Assembly (NCBI GenBank): GCA_021822605.1 | Contig: JAKAQL010000006.1 | Span: forward strand, 1 to 64,000 | Length of the DNA: 64,000 nucleotides | Reading direction: 5' to 3' | From: Actinomycetes bacterium | GTDB lineage: Bacteria > Actinomycetota > Acidimicrobiia > Acidimicrobiales > Acidimicrobiaceae | In this document: positions 57,706 to 64,000 of the stretch, piece after piece | How positions within the stretch are numbered: the stretch's first letter is position 1 | How the letters are laid out: each line of letters opens with the position of its first letter | Position numbers and translations under genes: made by a program | Notes under the pieces: generated by a model | What the model was told of the DNA's origin: nothing | What the model saw: only the letters and a program-made list of their open reading frames with translations | Database searches by the model: none

Positions 57706-58700
57706 TTACCGCAGGCATAATCATCCTCATCGTCCTTGTCATTCTTCTCCTTGTCCTCACTAGGACGATCAAGATTTTGAAGGAGTACCAGCGGGTGGTG
57801 GTCTTTCGACTCGGTCGCTCGATTGGCTCCAAGGGCCCGGGGCTGCTCCTGATCAACCCAGTGATCGATCGCTTGAATTTAGTAGATCTTCGTGAGCAGT
57901 ATTTTGAGATTCCGCACCAGACTGCGATCACCAAGGATAACGCCCCAATCTCAATCGACTTCATTATGTTCTACCAGGTGGTTGACCCGGTGCAATCGGT
58001 CGTCGCTGTTCAGAACTTCTCTGGCGCTGCCTTAAACGTCGCCGCAACGACTCTCCGGAGTGTCGTCGGTGACATGTCGCTCGATGATGTTCTCTCCCGC
58101 CGCGAGGATATGAACTCGCTGTTGCGTCTGCGGCTAGATGAAGTTACCGAACGCTGGGGCGTCAAGGTCTCCAATGTTGAGGTACGTGAGATCAATCCAC
58201 CCCCGGCTGTTCAGGATGCAATGACTCGCCAGATGTCAGCAGAGCGAACTCGACGAGCAGTCGTCACTGAATCTGAAGGGCAGAAACAAGCTGCCATCAC
58301 CGTTGCCGAAGGTCAAAAGCAGGCTGCGGTACTGGCAGCCGAAGGACAGAAACAAGCGACAATTCTTGCCGCAGAGGCCGAACGAGAGTCTGCCAAGTTA
58401 AGGGCTCAGGGCCTCTCCGATGCTCTCGATGCAGTCAATACCAACGCATCGCGTTCGGACGCCAACGTGTTGACCCTCCAATACCTCGAGACCCTACGCC
58501 AGATTGCCCAATCCCCCTCCACCAAGTTCGTCATCCCTGCCGAACTCACAGGCTTGCTGACAACAATGGGGCAGGCTACCCGCAACGCAATGGAGATAGC
58601 GGAGCCACCCGTAACAAGCAAGAGCCCGACAAAGATAGCGGCAAACGGGCGCGGCACGAACGGTAAAATCGAACCAGCATCCACAACTGTGATCGACTAG
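57702..58700 (+). CDS. SPFH/stomatin-like protein (slipin)
   Basis: A 332-residue protein with one N-terminal span (IIILIVLVILLLVLTRTIKIL), then the band-7 domain (EYQRVVVFRLGRSIGSKGPG, DNAPISIDFIMFYQVVDP, VEVREINPPPAVQDAM). A helical region has near-repeats of AEGQKQAA, the oligomerising coiled coil of slipins. C-terminal residues from 290 are low complexity. The start overlaps the NfeD gene by 4 bases. Forms a membrane-microdomain scaffold in related systems. Confidence 0.93.
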   Translation: MITAGIIILIVLVILLLVLTRTIKILKEYQRVVVFRLGRSIGSKGPGLLLINPVIDRLNLVDLREQYFEIPHQTAITKDNAPISIDFIMFYQVVDPVQSVVAVQNFSGAALNVAATTLRSVVGDMSLDDVLSRREDMNSLLRLRLDEVTERWGVKVSNVEVREINPPPAVQDAMTRQMSAERTRRAVVTESEGQKQAAITVAEGQKQAAVLAAEGQKQATILAAEAERESAKLRAQGLSDALDAVNTNASRSDANVLTLQYLETLRQIAQSPSTKFVIPAELTGLLTTMGQATRNAMEIAEPPVTSKSPTKIAANGRGTNGKIEPASTTVID

Positions 58701-58872
58701 CTACTGGCTTCTTGTCATCAAGAACGGCCTCGATCGAGAGGTTGGCTGGCCGTTGGCGCAAGCCGGTCCTCTTGGTTGGTGGGTGCTCGCGATGCCAGTG
58801 CTGGCCGTCCTAGCACGCTACAACGCATGGAGGGGGCGCGCAAATTCAGAAGCCTACACTCGGGTGGGCAAG

Positions 58873-61218
58873 ATGAACTCTACACTGGCATACGTGAACG
58901 ACGTGGCTAGCACCGTGAAACGACCGGGAACGGTAGCCCTGGTCGCTGAAGATGATGACCGTGCGGCGAGCACACACACGCTCATCAATCGGTCCTCCGC
59001 CACCCTATCTAGGTCGCGACAACTCGACCAATGGCTCAAAACGCGCACTGACATCCGTGCCACTCGCCGAGAACAGGTCAAGGCTACGCTCATAGAGCTT
59101 GATCGGTTCGATATTGCCGCTTCAACCCTGGCAGAGGCCGGCTATCACGGCAGAAATATGGCTAGCCTCCTGTCTGACTATCGAGATCACTACCCCGACA
59201 ACACACAGACCCCTGACGAGCAACGTTGGACGCACGCAAGACTCGGCTTTGGCCTCCTATCATCCGCCGAGATCGACGGGTTGGCGTTGGGCGCGACCGA
59301 TCATGCACTCGTCACGATAGCCGACTGGCGCTCACCCGAGCTAGATCCCACGAGTGCCAGAATGATCGAAGGGCTTACTCGACACGGCTTTCGCCTGCAA
59401 GGTCACCCTGACGACCATCTCAAGCCCGCCGTGGCTACGCAGGTCTACCGCTTCACAGATCCCGACCAAGAAGTCGCATGGACGTTCGCCGAGATTCTCG
59501 CTCGCCTCCATACTGGTGAGATCGGGATGAACGATGCCATCATCTATGTTCCCAACAGCCGCCACTACTACCGCGCGCTGGGCCACTACAGCCTCGCCTA
59601 TCGGCTGCCTATCGTTGTCCACAGGCAACGGCAGGCAGCCCGTACCATCCTCGGTCACCACATCCTCGAACTTCTCGACCTCCTCCAGCTCGGTTACGTG
59701 GCTGGATCAGTCCGTCAAAGTCGGTTGTTAGCCAGCCTCATCGCCGACCAAACTCTACCCGATACCTGGGATGGTGTCCTTGAGTGGTTATCGATGCTAG
59801 TCGATCAAATGACTGTTGATCCAGCGATGAGCGCCCAGGCCAGCCCCATCGACCAAGCAGTCGTAGCGGAGCTGTTCGTGCAGGTGCAGCAATTGACACC
59901 ATCAGATATTGCGATGGCCGGCATACCTCAGCTTCTCGACGTGATTCGCGATCGCCTTGGCTCTATCCGTCTCGCAGAGGGATCGAGATCAGGAGGGATC
60001 ACGATAGCCAACACCGGCCAACCAATCGATCGCCACCGACTCGTTTTCGTCTTGGGCGCTGTCGATCGTCATCTCCCACCTGAGCTCCCAAACAACCCAC
60101 TACTCCCGTTAGCCGTACGCGACAGAGTCCAGGGGCTACCCCCAACTGCTGAGCTCGTCCAGTGGCAACGCGCACAAGCGATAGCGATGTTGCGTACCGC
60201 AACCGAAGAGCTCATCATCACCGCGCCGCAACGCATCGCGAACGAACGCACGCTGGCGAGCCTGCTCCTGGAAGAACTTGAACTCCACCCGAACAGTGCA
60301 CCGCCAGCCTATGGAGTGCTCCCGGTGGAACGGACGTATTTTGACTCTCAACATTCCAAGATCAGCGACCGATTGAACCGCGCGCTGTCGATCGAGCAAG
60401 CGCGCCTTCGCAACCTCGAACCATCAACCTTCTCTGGCATGACTGGCCCCATCAACCTCCGACCACTCTCAGCTACCCAGCTCGAGGATCTCGGTCAGTG
60501 TCCATTCCGGTGGTTCGTGAAGCACCGACTGCACATCCCGTCCCCCGATAACGCGACAAACGAACCCGACTCCCGGATGCTTGGACAGCTAGTGCATACA
60601 CTCCTGGAACAGCTACCCCAAGAGACCAATCCAGTGTCGCTCGTTGGTCTTGAGGAGATGCTGGAGGATTGTGCCCCGACGGTGTTGACGCGGTCCACAC
60701 CGAACTGGTTGCCTATTCGCGCCGAGATCGCCAAACAACTGGTGGCGCTGGTCTCAAATCCAGAGTTTGCGCCGGCCCCATTGGGAACCCAGGTCGAGCT
60801 CGAACTCCACGGTAATTGGTATGACATCCCGGTGCAAGGACGTATCGACCGCCTCGACCAAGTTGGACCTGACGACTACACGATCATCGACTATAAGTTT
60901 TCAAAGTCAGTACCGTTGGGCATCCAAGATACCGAAGGTCGTCTCAAAGTCGACGTGCAGCTCTCCGTCTATACCCAGCTTGTCGAAAGCAACTACGGAC
61001 ATGTCGTAGGCGCGAAGTACTGTCTCGTGAAGCGCAGCAAATTCGTCAAGGCACCAGGGATCACTAAGGGTGAGGAACCCGCCAAGCAGGCCGCGTTCCG
61101 GCTGCTCACGCGTCTCAAGGCTGGCGATTTCTCAGTCGCCCCGGACACCGACCGCAAGGCCTGCACCTACTGCGACTTTGCACAAACCTGTCGAATTGCG
61201 AGCCGAAATGCCGGATAG
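58873..61218 (+). CDS. AddB-like nuclease subunit (helicase-like, PD-(D/E)XK)
   Basis: About 781 residues. The N-terminal part resembles AddB: a helicase fold with no Walker A; the SRSGGITIANTGQPID and DRHRLVFVLGAVDRHLP segment matches the AddB/RecC-like core. The C-terminal domain has LEDLGQCPFRWFVKHRL, RMLGQLVHTLLEQ, GRIDRLDQVGPDDYTIIDYKF (catalytic Asp and Lys) and CTYCDFAQTC, a RecB-type nuclease with a [4Fe-4S] cluster. A TTG at 58753 would add 40 residues with an implausible hydrophobic stretch. Lies 84 bases before the AddA-like gene; the pair probably processes double-strand breaks. Confidence 0.85.
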   Translation: MNSTLAYVNDVASTVKRPGTVALVAEDDDRAASTHTLINRSSATLSRSRQLDQWLKTRTDIRATRREQVKATLIELDRFDIAASTLAEAGYHGRNMASLLSDYRDHYPDNTQTPDEQRWTHARLGFGLLSSAEIDGLALGATDHALVTIADWRSPELDPTSARMIEGLTRHGFRLQGHPDDHLKPAVATQVYRFTDPDQEVAWTFAEILARLHTGEIGMNDAIIYVPNSRHYYRALGHYSLAYRLPIVVHRQRQAARTILGHHILELLDLLQLGYVAGSVRQSRLLASLIADQTLPDTWDGVLEWLSMLVDQMTVDPAMSAQASPIDQAVVAELFVQVQQLTPSDIAMAGIPQLLDVIRDRLGSIRLAEGSRSGGITIANTGQPIDRHRLVFVLGAVDRHLPPELPNNPLLPLAVRDRVQGLPPTAELVQWQRAQAIAMLRTATEELIITAPQRIANERTLASLLLEELELHPNSAPPAYGVLPVERTYFDSQHSKISDRLNRALSIEQARLRNLEPSTFSGMTGPINLRPLSATQLEDLGQCPFRWFVKHRLHIPSPDNATNEPDSRMLGQLVHTLLEQLPQETNPVSLVGLEEMLEDCAPTVLTRSTPNWLPIRAEIAKQLVALVSNPEFAPAPLGTQVELELHGNWYDIPVQGRIDRLDQVGPDDYTIIDYKFSKSVPLGIQDTEGRLKVDVQLSVYTQLVESNYGHVVGAKYCLVKRSKFVKAPGITKGEEPAKQAAFRLLTRLKAGDFSVAPDTDRKACTYCDFAQTCRIASRNAG

Positions 61219-61302
61219 AGTCCAGCTCCTGTGGCCCGCCGCACCACGACTTTCCCCACTCCTTGGTGTTATCACCATCTCCCGGTGTAGACAGAGCCAA
61301 TC

Positions 61303-64000
61303 GTGGAACTGAGTGACCGTCAACGCCAAGCCGTTACTAGCAGCGGGGACGTCGCGATCTCAGCAGGTGCTGGGACCGGAAAGACCCAGACCATGGCCGC
61401 TCGCTACCTTGCGCATGTTGAGGCTGGGTTGCACCCCCTCTCCATCGTCGCGGTCACCTTCACCGTGCGAGCTGCGGCTGAGCTTCGCCACCGCATTCTC
61501 ATACAGATGCGTGAACGCTATCGCGCCAATGACCCTCGGGTTCTCGAGGTCGAAGTTGCTCCAATCGGCACCATTGACTCCCTCTGCCAACATATCTGCA
61601 CTGAATTCCCGATCGAGTCCGAACTCGACTTCGATTTTGAAGTGGTGGATGAGACCAGTTACCGCCAGTTGCTCTCACTTGAAATGCCTCGCCTTCTCGA
61701 ACAGGTCCCCCCCGCAAGCTACGAGCTCCTAGACTACGCCACGCTCAAGTCCTTCGTCACCGACTGCCTCAAGGATCTCGAACGCTTCCGAAGTGCCGCC
61801 GCGGTAGATGTCGCCGCCATCAAAGCCGCCATTCAAGCTGCCCGACTCGACGCCATCCAAACCGGCCCTTGGTTGGAGCTCGAGACGGCGTTGCAACGAC
61901 ATCAGGCTCTGCGCTCGACTGACCTGATCGAACAGAACAGGCTCGCAGCACTTCGCGGGCTGAGGTTGCTGCGCCAGGGAGACAACGAGGGTTGGGAGGT
62001 GCTCTCGACGCTCAATCGTAGAGGCGGTTCGGCAAGAAACTGGCTGACTGGGGAGTACGACCTCGTGAAAGAAGACCTCCGGATACTGCAGGAGCAGATC
62101 AAGGAACTCCCCGACTATGTGCGGATTGGTTGGAGTGATACTGATGAACAACACCAGGCGGCACTCAGCGCTGTTCGTGATGCAGTTGAGATTGTGGCCA
62201 CTCAACTCCAAGATCTCAAGAGGGCACAGGGGATCGTCGACTTTGCCGACCTTGAGACACATGCACTCACGGCGCTCAAGAACGAGATGGTGAGCGCAGA
62301 ACTCGCAGATCGATGGCGGGCAATCCTGGTTGATGAGGTGCAAGACATCAGCCCTCTCCAGTATCAGTTGCTCGCTCGGCTCGGCCGCAACGCCACCCTG
62401 TCCGCAGTGGGTGACCCAAAACAGTCGCTCTATCGCTTCCGTGGCGCTGATCCAGAACTCTTCGCTCAACAGATTGCCCGGAGCCAAGAACACGTCACCC
62501 TCGATGAGAACTACCGCACCGTCCCTGAACTCGTGGAGCTGGTGAACAATACCTTTACGAAACTCATCCCCGACTACCAGGCCCTCCGTCCGATACGAAC
62601 TACGAGATACCCACGCCCACCGATCGAAATTATGGTAGTTGACGAGACGAGCGATGCCACCATGGCGGCACGTCGACGACTCCTCTCCGAACGGATCGGC
62701 AATCGGATTCTCGACCTTCTTGAAGAACCCTTTGAGATCGTCGACCCGTTGAACAGTACTCTACGCCAGGTCAAGCCCCAAGATATCGCGATCATCTCGG
62801 CCAGTTGGGACATGTTAGACCGGGTCGCTGAAGAGCTCCAACGGTTACAACTCCCTGCCAATATCGTCGGCGGGGGTCGGCTCCTCGCTAGTCAGGAGTC
62901 ATTGGACGCTCTGACCATCCTCTCGTTCTGCGCGAATCCTCATGAGGATCTCTCCTGTATCGCGCTTATGCGTTCCCCAATGGTTGGCTTAAGCGATGTC
63001 GAACTCGCACAACTCGGCGAGGTAAAGGATCAATCGAGTTCGTGGTTCGACTTTCTACGTCGCCAGCTCGGCGAGGACCCGCGTCTCGAACCCCTTACCC
63101 GGCTGCCCTTTTCTCCCACCAGCCTCTCACCAAGTGGCCAGCTCGCGATGGCTGGTGACATTCTCCTCTACCCCGAAATTCTGGGTGGACTGAACCATCC
63201 TGAGCGACGCCGCGCGGATTGGATTGCCCTCCTTGATCTGGTCGACGAACGCGCGAGTAGGGGCTTTGACACCAATGATATCATCAGCTATTTGCGCTTT
63301 GCTATCAGCGATGGAGCGCGTATCGCGCGCCCACCAGTAGAGGCAGAGGATTCAATCTCGTTGGTAACCGTACACGCCTCCAAAGGTCTCGAGTGGCCGA
63401 TCACGATCGTGATCGACCTTGATCGAAGCCCTCGACCGACGCCGCCATTCGTGATCGACCCACGCCGCGGCATCGCTTTCAAGCTCCAAGACGAGCGCTC
63501 TGGTCATCTCTCATGGATCACTGAACTTCAACGAGAGGAGGAGTTGCTCGAGGAACGCCGACGCTGGTACGTCGCCACCACCCGAGCCCGCGACCACCTG
63601 ATCGTTGCTCTCGCATCCCGAGATCGAGTAGGCGCGCTACTCGATCAGCTGAGCGAATACCACGGGATTACACAGTTGTCCACAACTCTGGCTCCTCCAG
63701 TTCCTCGAGTTGTAGCAGGCACGGAGAAGCCACGCTATCGATCCCCACAGGTCGATCTGTCTGCTCCCTCAAGAAACATTCGCCATGCCATAGTGAGCCG
63801 CCACCTGACCGACTTTCGCCACTGCCCACTACTGCTTGCGACAGCGGAGGCACCGATGGGAAGCGTCGGTAGACTACGCAGACTGCTGCTCGAACGAGCA
63901 GCGCAGGGACTACCGCTTCTCGTAAGCGATCTTGACTGGTTACCAGCCTTACGAGCTGAACGGCTGATGCAAAGCATCGGGCAATACCAGGAACTACTTA
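61303..64000 (+). CDS. AddA-like UvrD-type helicase-nuclease (partial, 3' end beyond the window)
   Basis: An open frame of about 899 codons runs from GTG 61303 to the window end with no stop. Walker A is ISAGAGTGKTQTMAARYL (residues about 19-36), motif II ILVDEVQDISPLQY, motif III LSAVGDPKQSLYRFRGADPE, motif V VTVHASKGLEWP and motif VI YVATTRARDHLIV. It is a superfamily 1A helicase of the AddA/PcrA kind. The frame continues after motif VI, so a C-terminal nuclease domain may follow. The start is the only canonical codon after a TAG at 61288; the ribosome-binding site is weak. It follows the AddB-like gene. Confidence 0.93.
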   Translation, partial: MELSDRQRQAVTSSGDVAISAGAGTGKTQTMAARYLAHVEAGLHPLSIVAVTFTVRAAAELRHRILIQMRERYRANDPRVLEVEVAPIGTIDSLCQHICTEFPIESELDFDFEVVDETSYRQLLSLEMPRLLEQVPPASYELLDYATLKSFVTDCLKDLERFRSAAAVDVAAIKAAIQAARLDAIQTGPWLELETALQRHQALRSTDLIEQNRLAALRGLRLLRQGDNEGWEVLSTLNRRGGSARNWLTGEYDLVKEDLRILQEQIKELPDYVRIGWSDTDEQHQAALSAVRDAVEIVATQLQDLKRAQGIVDFADLETHALTALKNEMVSAELADRWRAILVDEVQDISPLQYQLLARLGRNATLSAVGDPKQSLYRFRGADPELFAQQIARSQEHVTLDENYRTVPELVELVNNTFTKLIPDYQALRPIRTTRYPRPPIEIMVVDETSDATMAARRRLLSERIGNRILDLLEEPFEIVDPLNSTLRQVKPQDIAIISASWDMLDRVAEELQRLQLPANIVGGGRLLASQESLDALTILSFCANPHEDLSCIALMRSPMVGLSDVELAQLGEVKDQSSSWFDFLRRQLGEDPRLEPLTRLPFSPTSLSPSGQLAMAGDILLYPEILGGLNHPERRRADWIALLDLVDERASRGFDTNDIISYLRFAISDGARIARPPVEAEDSISLVTVHASKGLEWPITIVIDLDRSPRPTPPFVIDPRRGIAFKLQDERSGHLSWITELQREEELLEERRRWYVATTRARDHLIVALASRDRVGALLDQLSEYHGITQLSTTLAPPVPRVVAGTEKPRYRSPQVDLSAPSRNIRHAIVSRHLTDFRHCPLLLATAEAPMGSVGRLRRLLLERAAQGLPLLVSDLDWLPALRAERLMQSIGQYQELL

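Noticed and set aside
61729-62493. Open frame of 254 codons on the minus strand
   Set aside because: Antisense to the AddA-like helicase, which shows all superfamily 1 motifs through this stretch.

Overview
The window looks like chromosomal core DNA from an actinobacterium, most probably an acidophilic member of the Acidimicrobiia (Ferrimicrobium/Acidimicrobium-like). This is inference from a moderately high GC content, frequent GTG/TTG starts, a DUF501 protein, an aerobic CO-dehydrogenase-type cox cluster, a glutamate decarboxylase and possible leaderless genes. I see no insertion sequences, prophage, CRISPR array, rRNA or integrase. The two tRNA genes do not encode CCA.

Layout. 1-7338: two acyl-CoA dehydrogenases and a 3-hydroxyacyl-CoA dehydrogenase around a 1200-residue c-di-GMP protein with a globin-like sensor domain. 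7412-8973: gltX followed by tRNA-Gln(CUG). 9332-21754: amino-acid synthesis, with leuA, serA, an aspartate-type aminotransferase, serC, leuDC, greA, then leuB-ilvE-cimA. 22196-25374: type II NADH dehydrogenase and a degenerate ABC-ATPase paired with a membrane protein. 25415-30602: ilvC, ilvN, ilvB, ilvD. 30722-33914: gatCAB. 33981-44536: an SCP2-like protein, a PASTA Ser/Thr kinase, ligA, mnmA, a glycerophosphodiesterase, a divergent Lgt, nicotinate phosphoribosyltransferase and a serine hydrolase. 44573-48194: an ArsR-like regulator, glutamate decarboxylase, a second serine hydrolase, thioredoxin and tRNA-Leu(UAA). 48220-56830: DUF501 and a complete form II cox operon (S-L-M-D-E-F-mocA-like-G). 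57220-64000: NfeD/slipin membrane pair, then an AddB-like nuclease and an AddA-like helicase that runs off the window.

How it works together. leuA, leuB, leuCD, ilvBNCD, ilvE and cimA give leucine and valine synthesis and allow isoleucine to be made through citramalate, independent of threonine; LeuCD and LeuB would serve both routes. Two short unannotated leader peptides, one with Leu-Leu-Leu before leuA and one with Val-Val-Leu-Leu-Leu before ilvB, each sit directly upstream of a stem-loop and an intrinsic terminator. They are textbook-like transcription attenuators. GltX, tRNA-Gln with a U1-A72 pair, and GatCAB together fit the indirect route to Gln-tRNA.

The strongest things to follow up are the two attenuators, the citramalate synthase that appears to have no canonical start codon, the globin-like c-di-GMP enzyme, the ABC-ATPase lacking catalytic motifs, and the form II cox operon.
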